A DNA stretch of 47,915 bases, taken from contig JBGUZU010000030.1 in NCBI GenBank assembly GCA_045223915.1, positions 1 through 47,915 on the forward strand, in the 5' to 3' direction. Within the stretch, counting starts at the first letter, position 1. Each line of letters opens with the position of its first letter. Under the pieces are notes generated by a model that was given only the letters and a program-made list of their open reading frames with translations, was not told where the DNA came from and searched no databases. This stretch comes from Ruminimicrobiellum sp045223915. Its GTDB lineage: Bacteria; Elusimicrobiota; Endomicrobiia; Endomicrobiales; Endomicrobiaceae. The position numbers and the translations under genes were made by a program. Below are positions 15,001 through 18,368 of this stretch, one piece after another.

Positions 15001-17973
15001 CAGATGGAATCTAACAGTTATGCAGGCGATACGAAGATAAATGAAGGCGGAATAAGAGGAACCACTTCAAATATTAACGGAAAAGTAATAGGCAGCGGAG
15101 ATGAAAATTCATCAGTTGAATTCTATGATGAAGACGGTGAAGTAACATTGAACGAGATTGTTGATATGGGAACATTCGACAAAACAGGCGCAGCAACAAT
15201 GACCGTAACAAATAACTTCAAAGCAATAAATGCAAACATAACAAATGGAACATTTGTTATAAACAATGATGCATCAATGGGTGGAAGCGGAAGTACATTT
15301 GAAGTTACAGATACAATGAAGTTGACGGATTCTATATTAAAAGGATACGGAGATATAACAACAGGTGATTTGATAATCGGTAAAAATGCATCTCTTGCTC
15401 CGGGTAATTCAACAACTACATTCAAAGTAAACGGCAACTTAATATTTGAAGATAACGGAAATTATGATGTTGAATTCGGACAGTTCGATATGGACAGCGA
15501 AGGACACTATAATGATAATACTCAAGTATCGGGAACAACAACAATCGGAGAAGATGCAACTATAACATTGAATAATTTGGAAGGAAAATATTATGTTGCA
15601 GAAACAATAGAATTGATAAATTCCGGCACATTGGCAGACGGATATGAATATAAAGAAGAAAATGTAACATTTAACGATAATGATGCCAGAGATTTGAGAG
15701 TAGGATATGATACAAGAATATCGACAAGAGTATATACTGAAGGAAATATTTTGAAAATAGATTTACAAAGAAAACAAAGTGAATATTCTGTGGCAACAGA
15801 CTTTGACAGAAGTCATAATGAACAAGAAGCGGCAAATACAATAGATGCAGTTTCTACAGGAAACGGAGGAGATATAACTTTACCGTTGGATGTGATGGAA
15901 CATTTCTACTATTATGAAGATCCTGAAACGGGTGAAGCAAATATACCTGCATTAAAAGCAGCGCTCAATGATGTTGCAGGTGTAATACATGCAAATGCAA
16001 CAAATTTAACTTTCTTTAATGCAAAAGCCGAACATGTATACGATAAGATTAAAGAAAGAGCAAGTTATGCACCATGCACAAAAATTCACGATAGAATATG
16101 GGGAGAATATTACTATAATACATATAATGTTAAGGAAGACGATAATTCTCCTAAATTCAATACAACAACAAACGGATTCTTGGTAGGATTTGATATTGTA
16201 TCATCGAGAAAAGATGCAGAATCTTCAAGTGAAAATTATGAAAACAGGGAATTAAAGATAGATTATGTAAACGGTAATAGACCGAACGAATATTTTGTTG
16301 ATGGCAATGAAGTGGGAATAAATGAGTATTTCGTTGATGGAAATATAACTCCTAAGAAATATTATGTAAGAGGTAATGAAGATGAACCTATAGAATATTT
16401 TGACGGTAACGAAATGAAAAAGAATGAAAAATATGAAGCTGTGCCTCAAGTATACTTTGTTGATGGTAATGATATAAAAATAAATGAAAAACCTGCAGAA
16501 CAACAGGGTAAATATTATGTGACCGGAAACGAAGAAGCTCCTAATGAATACAATGTTGACGGTACTGAAAACGACACGGATTTGCAATATGCTGATGAAG
16601 AAGCATCTGAAGGACAATGGATATTCGGTGTTATGGGCGGATATGGTACAAACGAATTAAAACAAAGAAAAGATAAAGCATCAATGAACGATATCAATTT
16701 GGGATTATATGGCGGATATGAAAGCAATAAATGGTTATTAAAAGGTATGTTGTTAGGCGGATACGAACAATATACTATAGACAGAACAATAGAGTTTATG
16801 GATAGAACCGCAAATAGTGATCATAACGGTTACAGTGCAGCATTAGATTTGGAAGCAGGATACAAGATAAGTTTGAACAAGAAAGATAGTCAGGCAAGAC
16901 ACAAAATGTACTTGAAACCTTTTGTAGGTGTAATCGGAAGCTATATGAATAATGAAGGTTACGAAGAAAAGAATGCCGAGTCACTAAACTTAAAAGTTGA
17001 AAATTATGATGCGGTTACAGCTGAAGCAAGAGCGGGTCTTGAAATAAACGGAAAAATAAAGAAATTCGGTTGGTATGCAAAAGCAGGAGTAAGACAATTG
17101 TTAACCGATAAACATAATGAAATAGAAATGTCATTATTAGATTTTGCCGATGAAACCAAGATGAAGATATGGAGTGCTGAAAATGCACAAACGACATTAA
17201 CCGGCGGAATCGGAGCAGACTATGATTTATCCGAAAACTGGACAATATTTGCAAACGGATTAGGAAACTTTGCAGAGGTAACAACTAACTATTATGCAAA
17301 TATCGGATTGGTATACAAATTCGGTTGCAAACATAATAAGAAAGTTATGGAAGAAGATAATGTAAAAGAAGTAATAGTAGTAGACAACAGTGCAGAAGAA
17401 GAATTAAGAAGACAGTTGGAAGAAAAAGAGAGAGAATTACAAGCTGCTAAGGCTAAAGAAGAACAAGAATTAAAAGAAAGAGAAAAGAGATTAAGAGAAG
17501 CACAAGAAAGAGAAAAAGCGTTAAGAGAAGCACAAGAAAGAGAAAAAGCATTACAAGAACAAATACAAGATTATGAAGCTAAAATTGTAAGTGAACAAGA
17601 AGCTCAACAAATGAAAGAAAAGACCATTAAGAGTATAAGAATATCCGGTCCTACATTTAATTTCGGAACAACTCAACTTAGTGCAGACGGGAAAGGAAAA
17701 TTAAAGGAAGTAGCAAAAGAAATACAAAATTATCCGGATGCCGATGTGTTGATAGAAGGTCATACCGATAGTGTAGGAAGTGATGAAGTTAATCAAAAGT
17801 TGTCTGAACAAAGAGCTTCTTCAGTAGCAACAGCTTTGAAGAAAGAGCATAAAGTTAGAAACGATATTTCCGTAATAGGTAAAGGGGAAAAAGAACCTAT
17901 AGCTTCAAATGCTACAAAAGAAGGAAGAGCTAAAAACAGAAGAGTAGAAATAATACTTACAACAGCAGAATAA
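1..17973 (+). CDS. Giant autotransporter-like adhesin with C-terminal OmpA-like domain (5' partial)
   Basis: The reading frame is open from base 1 to the TAA at 17971-17973, so the gene starts upstream; the first in-frame ATG (328) has no reason to be the start. 5,990 residues are visible. Residues 1 to about 4,890 are a Thr/Asn/Gly/Ile-rich passenger of short beta-helix-type repeats (T-G-G-T-N, G-x-L-x-I-x-G, N-x-G-T-I) arranged in five super-modules, one carrying a Pmp-like G-G-A-I cassette. Residues about 4,900-5,030 hold two autotransporter-associated beta-strand repeats (V-K-x-G-x-G-x-L/V, N-S-Y-x-G). A pre-barrel segment with an L-A-P-G-N-S motif follows. The barrel spans about 5,363-5,775 and ends in V-Y-K-F-G. 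A coiled coil (about 5,799-5,880) and an OmpA-like domain (5,881-5,990; G-H-T-D, R-A and N-R-R-V-E motifs) complete it. I infer surface display with peptidoglycan anchoring. The passenger strand is A-rich, using ATA, ACA and GGA heavily, unlike neighbouring genes. A terminator follows directly. Confidence 0.93.
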   Translation, partial: NGAEVVSGTESTITQETITVAGKLTNNNETENAVTATDIAVEETGELTTNASAITVTNTDKEITNKGTVIFTGGTNANNIIGSGNTTVDGIVTNEAKIEQNKVTINEGKMFTSNANNIKTTLGITNNGTLVFIGGTNDDEISGTGNLTINGTVTNETGTAINQSSVTINSGKSFTANANDITTTDKIGNEGTLTFNGGKNENEISGAGKLNITGTVENAAEINQGSVVVETTGNLTNDSGKTITTNSLSNNNVLTNNGDIRVTNNIFNYKTFTNTGNITAGGTLFSRGTATFLSSGTINVAGVNNSGLFSSTGTMTVSGRLENGSSGTLTSSGTLSVGNEIYNSGSMINQEGSLVETNDVTQRYTSVFENYGTLKSTGTILNNGGIINNYEGSEILANNITNAIYGNTYGRITNYGSITSTGTFANAGTITNEGTIESENAIANSGTIASNADGMKSEIANTGIYNVKGGTISYKVTGDNGTININEDEVTIAETVSGNNVNLGTTLKLKEEGYLVNTSTLTINSGATLDLQNDKVGTVGAGIKITENVNWNLKLDIDLANETADNINVIEVGDNSQATINAIKILSDKASETSIKIANLDIHAQTDPNPYIYTTNVRYKIVVDEEQTEGTWLKIVADGYGGLANAVYDGAPSYSVTEDIDTTSSWILGQNTLKNDLVIEGNNKIITTSTVDGSYLTGINTGAYKLTIKDVAEYSGFESAVTVHNGGTLEVSTVTFKNNTSNAYGGAIFNNGGQVIIGDNVSFSTNTTKFYGGAIFNSGSVKVENNSTFSYNSSLGDGGAIYSYGDIEIGDNATFASNKSVGVGGAIANDSGNGMALFTVGNNAVFSSNTSNKSGGAIYTSWYGNASIGDNAVFEYNSALGSGDNGRGGAIYNDAGYLMINKNVTFSSNTAKDGGAIYNRGLVATVGDGGTFSYNSATEKGGAIYNETDYNPSGIVNSVAYLNLLAQTTDMVFTGNTAGGESNAIYDDHGIINLWADEGRSITFNDKIVSAEQGVVRATSTININSIVSYEDIRFIDEYPYYEVVEVNVTESSGTGKIVLNEDMSGYKGDVNLYGGTLEMNSDYDTNGYKFFDTENFIVHAGTFTANASSMLHGFVNNGLTVFSGGTNASGNDITGTGELDITGTVVNDGSITQTRIAIADGAKLTTHNKLDTYTNDGEIANEGTLEVAVNGDAQSANKITGSGELLISAGTFDNTEIDGKVGSIEQGKVTIAENAVLTSSASLITTENGIDNSGTLKLFDGTNTNTITGDNGRLEIAGTVENAADVTQNHVEVVTGGKLTNDSDKTMNSTRIMNRGTIDNSGKIIAQTFANNSNSILTNEGEIEVENGIGNKGTITSNADNVKATIENIGTYNVTGGTISYKVTGFTGENGIININDNEVTISTSISNNNINLGTTLKLKKEEYLVNTSTLTIGNGASLDIQNGEIGHVAAVKITDASWDLKLDVQLEDGTADTLNVIESVSGKALLNLNFIDTETGKAEALIQITNESINARVTPEEEIEDIIYSVIGGIKYKITTENIDTGENKGTWLKIVADGYGGLARAVYDAKEVYEVPEDVEIDETTAWILGNNTIKRDMTIDGKNKVITTTPESSRFLTGLKTSTNTLTIKDVVEYSGFDNAITVENDGSKAGALNVSSVTFTKNTGEAVIVNNGKVTLSSVTFSQNYTMADVENNGQLNIVADGEGTTTTLEKGISGETGSTRIESGAELVNGTESKINQKQIEIFGTLTNNNEIANTITSNDMYIGSDGKLTTNASALKVVNEISNYGNIIYTGGTNINKIIGDGELNITGDLTNNANIEQSKVTVESGITENSGSIVTSGEGIEIASGAKLVTHGELNTHSSGTGKIANEGTLEISVAGDAQNSNVIDGSGEMLVSAGQFDNMYDAETGSGTIKQGNIVVNSGAVLTSSASAITTTDGIANEGTVIFYDGTNANIISGSGELNIDGVVTNEAKVEQSKVTINNDKKLTTNADNVVATNGIVNAGTITFNAGTNKNEITGDNGRLEIAGDVENDANITQKEVEVISGKLTNDANRTINATAVTNKADIANNGEISATTVTNETNARITNTGTITATDLTNNETASIINSGTITGTNNTITNGGEITNSGKISAQTLTNNENATIINNAEKTITATTVINSGTVNNSGIMEVTDLTNSGTIANEGTIESENAIANSGTITSNADGMKSEIANTGIYNVKGGTISYKVTGDNGTININENEVTIAETVSGNNVNLGTTLKLKEEGYLVNTSTLTINDGATLDLQNDKIGTVDANIKITEVTWNLKLDIDLLAEENKADMLMISEVDANSIAKINGIKLLSDKASETLVQIANLDIHAQTDPNPYMYTTNIRYKIVVDEEQTEGTWLKIVADGYGGLANAVYDGASSYNVTEEIDDTKEWILGNDTLKTNMIINGNNRVLTTTTGLSGIKTSSNVLTVEGLKEYSGFENAITVENIEGIKGSLVVSSVTFTNNTGDAVITNEGTVTLSSVTFSENNTTTDIANNGELTISGEGATLEKGISGTGTTTIDSGVELVNGADSTISQKDITVSGTLTNNNGTDGAITTSNILTINENAVLTSSANAINASNGIINKGTMTFTGGKNTNAIDSEFDGYGRIEIAGDVENAAEIYQKDIIVTSGKLTNDVGTTIYATNYLTNNAEIVNNGIINPSNVTNEANASIENTGEINATNIINKENAIINNKGNGNLSTNYLGNNGTINNESDFNVTSLFESSGTVINSGTITAGDLTNYANGIINNEENGKINATSKLDNKGIINNESGAEIKASELTNSGTITSSGTIDALTMINDGTINNEENGEIVADSAFINNGTVVNKSSITARNNITNNENGTINNKENAEINATRLINSGAITNEGTIKSENAIENSGTITSHAEHIITNEIKNNSGKYIVTGGTISYKITGDQGEIDIKDNEVTIANDIENNTINLETTLKLEKESYLKDSSTLSIGGGTNSVLDIENGEIGTVDAAVAITAATWELKLDIDLQNATADMLSNVADNSGTVMISALNILTDKANNDKIQIADNNIVNVYDVIYHFSTDLMNYKVVLTGDENGSYLQLTAEGYGGLANAIYDGQEEYKVQADTTTGKDYVTAWIEDPAGTPSNSLKNDLVIEGSEGNSVLTSTTGVVGVDVNTHKLTVNDLTEFSGFNNALTIAENGELVVSTVTFTNNTGDAVIANEGKVTLSSATFSGNETTTDIANNGELTISGEGATLEKGITGTGTTTVSSGTLVNGDNSTINQKDITVNGTLTNNNGTDSAITVSNKINVNADAVLTSSANAVVATNGIVNSGTVTFTGGTNANVITGTGDLNITGAVENNANITQGTIAVTDAGSLTSDVNKIVAIEEIANAGALTLTGEGSTSNNITGTGTTTLAEGSEIVNTGTVNQGKIDIQGILINNNETSGAITATTENIVIGTNGSFLTNASAVKAENGINNSGLLTFTDGTNTNDISGDGNLNIVGDVTNNGLVIQSTVTVKEDASLTTNADNVKTTGTGIVNIGSVTFTGGTNENNISGEGELNITGTVTNTEDKTINQSTITVTNEGKFTANVNDLTADIVNNGNLIFDTLGTDMMVNDNKITGEGNLTIQNDLENNANIEQGKVIISVGATENNEDASIVTSGDGVEIAAGATLITHGLIDTYTNDGEIANEGTLEVAVSGDAQSANKITGNGELKISAGTFDNTEINGKQGSIEQKKVTITQNAVLTSSASAITTTDGIDNSGTLKLFDGTNANVITGDTGKLEIAGEVTNSADVTQKEIDVTGKLTNSETITATTVTNSGEINNSGTVSATTLTNNENSTITNSGDISATDITNEGTITNEGTIESTNAIANVGTITSNADNMKAEINNSGTYNITGGTVGYEITGNNGTINIKDGEVTIDTSVSNNNINLTGTTLKLNDESYLANTTTLIIGEGATLNTQNEQIGNVVAPITVASGINWNYQLDLNVQAQSADMLTNITAAEGSQATINDIKFLTESNKAETTIQISESNIYAITAPDIYTTNIKYKVTADNTDDGTFLKLVAEGYGGLANAIYDGATSYSITEDVDYVTAWIEQPEGVTNNFLKEDLIIHGNDSVLTSTTGVVGINVDTHTLTIEDLAEMSGFENAITVEKIGESSGTATITNVAFTDNTGDAVITNAGTVTLSSVTFNGNQTDTDIANNGELIIIGEDAETVLDKGITGEGNTTIDGGAMLINGENSTIEQDEVTINGTLINENDSLEAITANDIAIGEDGSLVTNASAIRAENGIDSDGLITFTDGTNRNEITGDGEINIVGDVINSATVQQSTVTVSQGASLTTDASDIETTIGITNNGELIFIGGENNNTITGEGDLTIEGNVTNNEKIEQGTIAVTEDGRLVTDAGNLVTENKITNAGEMEFTGGTNINTITGEGSLEVTGEVINEGNIKQSEVEITEDGSLETNVNNIVATDGITNDGEMTYTGEGTNKNEIAGNGNLTIDGEIENYIGTTISQASMTVTDGSEFKTSADDITTTDGIENDGTLTFTGGTNTNDISGTGETVIAGDVTNADGTTIDQDKITVNDNSEFTTNIGDVTTDSGIENSGDMIFVGEGENSNEITGSGNLTIEGTVTNDDENGSIEQNTITISKDGSLTINADNIVTDNEITNSGDLEFTGGTNENKITGDGDLKISGDVINDDDKGNIKQTAVTIDEGASLETNVNNIVATDGITNDGEMTYTGEGTNTNKITGTGNLTIDGEVENYIGTTISQTSMTVTDGSGFKTSADDITTTNGIKNDGTLTFTGGTNDNEITMSDGAEGKLVVEDNLTNQANITQKEIEITGGDFENVRTSSITAEKITVADGSTLITDAADLDISDSITITGEETTLNLKDDSEAEISAEITGAGKIVKEGEGTVTLSGDNSYTGTTTITGGAIEITAANGISENTVYMDGGKLIINSDNELELANEIMGTDHNDVNIEVTGADTTLTGEILGNENLVKTGSGILDLQMESNSYAGDTKINEGGIRGTTSNINGKVIGSGDENSSVEFYDEDGEVTLNEIVDMGTFDKTGAATMTVTNNFKAINANITNGTFVINNDASMGGSGSTFEVTDTMKLTDSILKGYGDITTGDLIIGKNASLAPGNSTTTFKVNGNLIFEDNGNYDVEFGQFDMDSEGHYNDNTQVSGTTTIGEDATITLNNLEGKYYVAETIELINSGTLADGYEYKEENVTFNDNDARDLRVGYDTRISTRVYTEGNILKIDLQRKQSEYSVATDFDRSHNEQEAANTIDAVSTGNGGDITLPLDVMEHFYYYEDPETGEANIPALKAALNDVAGVIHANATNLTFFNAKAEHVYDKIKERASYAPCTKIHDRIWGEYYYNTYNVKEDDNSPKFNTTTNGFLVGFDIVSSRKDAESSSENYENRELKIDYVNGNRPNEYFVDGNEVGINEYFVDGNITPKKYYVRGNEDEPIEYFDGNEMKKNEKYEAVPQVYFVDGNDIKINEKPAEQQGKYYVTGNEEAPNEYNVDGTENDTDLQYADEEASEGQWIFGVMGGYGTNELKQRKDKASMNDINLGLYGGYESNKWLLKGMLLGGYEQYTIDRTIEFMDRTANSDHNGYSAALDLEAGYKISLNKKDSQARHKMYLKPFVGVIGSYMNNEGYEEKNAESLNLKVENYDAVTAEARAGLEINGKIKKFGWYAKAGVRQLLTDKHNEIEMSLLDFADETKMKIWSAENAQTTLTGGIGADYDLSENWTIFANGLGNFAEVTTNYYANIGLVYKFGCKHNKKVMEEDNVKEVIVVDNSAEEELRRQLEEKERELQAAKAKEEQELKEREKRLREAQEREKALREAQEREKALQEQIQDYEAKIVSEQEAQQMKEKTIKSIRISGPTFNFGTTQLSADGKGKLKEVAKEIQNYPDADVLIEGHTDSVGSDEVNQKLSEQRASSVATALKKEHKVRNDISVIGKGEKEPIASNATKEGRAKNRRVEIILTTAE
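1285..2215 (+). repeat. Adhesin super-module copy A
   Basis: First of five copies of a long unit inside the adhesin. Order within the unit: an E-G-T-I / N-A-I block, G-G-T-I-S-Y-K (tyrosine codon near 1393), T-T-L-K-L-K-E, a W-N-L-K-L-D segment, G-T-W-L-K-I-V-A-D-G-Y-G-G-L-A, W-I-L-G, and S-G-F-E-x-A-V-T-V. It is almost the same as copy C at the DNA level as well as in protein. Where the other copies continue with an N-T-G-D-A-V-I segment, this one runs into a Pmp-like cassette. Confidence 0.85.
2220..2850 (+). repeat. Pmp-like G-G-A-I repeat cassette in the adhesin
   Basis: Eight G-G-A-I motifs occur about every 26-32 residues, near 2232, 2313, 2394, 2470, 2564, 2662, 2743 and 2821. They alternate with F-x-x-N-x-[ST] motifs (for example T-F-S-Y-N-S and V-F-S-S-N-T). 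This alternation is the hallmark of the chlamydial polymorphic membrane protein repeat, found in adhesins that form beta-helices. It is seen densely only here in the visible protein. Confidence 0.85.
4017..5265 (+). repeat. Adhesin super-module copy B
   Basis: Second copy of the long unit: G-G-T-I-S-Y-K near 4117-4150, T-T-L-K-L-K, W-D-L-K-L-D, K-I-V-A-D-G-Y-G-G-L-A, W-I-L-G, then the V-T-F-T-K-N-T-G-E-A-V-I segment and a Q-K-Q-I-E-I-F-G-T-L-T-N-N-N end. It is more diverged from copies A and C than those are from each other. Confidence 0.82.
6541..7740 (+). repeat. Adhesin super-module copy C
   Basis: Third copy of the long unit. From about 6541 to 7205 it matches copy A nearly base for base, including the T-D-P-N-P-Y-[IM]-Y-T-T-N segment and the A-D-G-Y-G-G-L-A-N-A-V-Y-D-G segment. 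This points to recent duplication or gene conversion within the gene. Confidence 0.85.
8667..9880 (+). repeat. Adhesin super-module copy D
   Basis: Fourth copy: V-T-G-G-T-I-S-Y-K-I near 8770, T-T-L-K-L-E-K-E, W-E-L-K-L-D, A-E-G-Y-G-G-L-A-N-A-I-Y-D-G, W-I-E-D-P, S-G-F-N-N-A-L-T, N-T-G-D-A-V-I and G-T-L-T-N-N-N. Its W-I-E-x-P variant is shared with copy E rather than with A-C. Confidence 0.82.
11551..12770 (+). repeat. Adhesin super-module copy E
   Basis: Fifth copy: I-T-G-G-T-V-G-Y-E near 11659, T-T-L-K-L-N-D-E, A-E-G-Y-G-G-L-A-N-A-I-Y-D-G, W-I-E-Q-P, S-G-F-E-N-A-I-T-V, N-T-G-D-A-V-I. Starts of successive copies are 2.1-2.9 kb apart, the rest being filled by shorter T-G-G-T-N type repeats. 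Confidence 0.82.
13351..14400 (+). repeat. 768-bp tandem repeat in the adhesin
   Basis: The stretch starting at 13351 (S-L-E-T-N-V-N-N-I-V-A-T-D-G-I) recurs almost unchanged from 14119, an offset of 768 bp (256 residues). The second copy runs to about 14400. Both contain N-Y-I-G-T-T-I-S-Q and M-T-V-T-D-G-S. The match holds at third codon positions over long stretches, so the duplication is young or homogenised. Confidence 0.8.
16261..16578 (+). repeat. Y-x-V-D-G-N short repeat insert inside the adhesin barrel
   Basis: Eight variants of a five- or six-residue motif lie here: YVNGN, YFVDGN, YFVDGN, YYVRGN, YFDGN, YFVDGN, YYVTGN and YNVDGT, separated by 4-16 mostly charged residues. They sit between two segments that look like consecutive barrel strands (ending G-F-L-V-G-F-D-I before, starting G-Q-W-I-F-G-V-M-G-G-Y after). 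I do not know a named family for this repeat. Confidence 0.75.
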
Positions 17974-18000
17974 TATGTTTTGTAATATGTAAAAACAAAA

Positions 18001-18036
18001 AAGACCGGAAAATTTTTATTCCGGTCTTTTTCTTTT
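18001..18036 (+). terminator. Rho-independent terminator of the adhesin
   Basis: Perfect 10-bp stem AAGACCGGAA / TTCCGGTCTT with an 8-nt loop, followed by TTTCTTTT, 27 nt past the adhesin stop. Upstream A-rich sequence would let it also work on the other strand. Confidence 0.9.
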
Positions 18037-18069
18037 ATATATTATTTAAAATTTTTAATCTTATAAGCG

Positions 18070-18168
18070 GTTGTTAACAACTTGTGGATAACTTTTGTTT
18101 TTAGATATATTTACCGAGTATATGGTGATTAGAATTAAAAAGTTAATAACTATTTTGCTTGTTATTAA
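18070..18168. promoter_or_regulatory. Palindrome, DnaA-box-like site and inverted repeat
   Basis: A perfect 12-bp palindrome GTTGTTAACAAC (18070-18081) abuts TTGTGGATAA (18082-18091), whose complement contains the consensus DnaA box TTATCCACA. Downstream, TTAATAAC (18143-18150) and GTTATTAA (18161-18168) form an inverted repeat just ahead of the small-RNA promoter. GTTGTTAAC, GTTAATAAC and GTTGTTGAC (the last overlapping the -35 box) look like variants of one site. A regulator of the RNA promoter is an inference. Confidence 0.4.
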
Positions 18169-18183
18169 ATAGGAAAAAAGTTG

Positions 18184-18212
18184 TTGACAATGGTATAAGC
18201 AGCAGTTATACT
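18184..18212 (+). promoter_or_regulatory. Consensus sigma70-type promoter of the small RNA
   Basis: TTGACA (18184-18189), a 17-nt spacer, then TATACT (18207-18212): the best housekeeping promoter match in the window. Transcription should begin near 18219. No open reading frame of useful size follows before the terminator, so it serves an RNA. Confidence 0.8.
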
Positions 18213-18218
18213 TGTATT

Positions 18219-18296
18219 GCTCTTGGTGATGTAGTACAAGTAAAACTTGTGGTACGGACTGCCATAACTGTCCCTTTCACCAAGGGCTTTTTCTTT
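18219..18296 (+). ncRNA. Candidate structured small RNA of about 78 nt
   Basis: The predicted start falls at GCTCTTGGTGA (18219-18229), which pairs over 11 bp (one G-U) with TCACCAAGGGC (18277-18287); TTTTTCTTT then follows like a terminator tail. Inside, GTAGTACAAG / CTTGTGGTAC (18231-18255) makes a hairpin with loop TAAAA and one mismatch. GGAC / GTCC (18256-18273) makes a second, so the fold is a three-way junction. It lacks the SRP RNA core, 6S size and the T-arm of a tRNA. I do not recognise the family. Promoter, fold and terminator agree on the same ends and strand, which is the main support. Confidence 0.65.
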
Positions 18297-18301
18297 GCAT
18301 A

Positions 18302-18327
18302 AAAAAAGCACCTTTCGGTGCTTTTTT
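18302..18327. terminator. Bidirectional terminator between the small RNA and glnA
   Basis: AAAAAAGCACC (18302-18312) and GGTGCTTTTTT (18317-18327) form a perfect stem with a TTTC loop. U runs on both strands suit termination of glnA from the right and of read-through from the small RNA on the left. Confidence 0.88.
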
Positions 18328-18368
18328 AGGTTTATGTATTAACAACTTTCCTTCCAATCTTCTGCCTT

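Noticed and set aside
1520..17284. Many minus-strand open frames inside the adhesin gene
   Set aside because: They are Leu/Ser/Ile-rich shadows caused by the A-rich repetitive codons of the plus strand; none has a ribosome site or recognisable domain.
18082..18091. Chromosomal origin at the DnaA box
   Set aside because: Only one consensus box is seen, and no dnaA, dnaN or other origin-type genes are near.
18219..18287. The small RNA as a tRNA
   Set aside because: The ends pair like an acceptor stem, but no T-arm consensus, anticodon arm or CCA is present.
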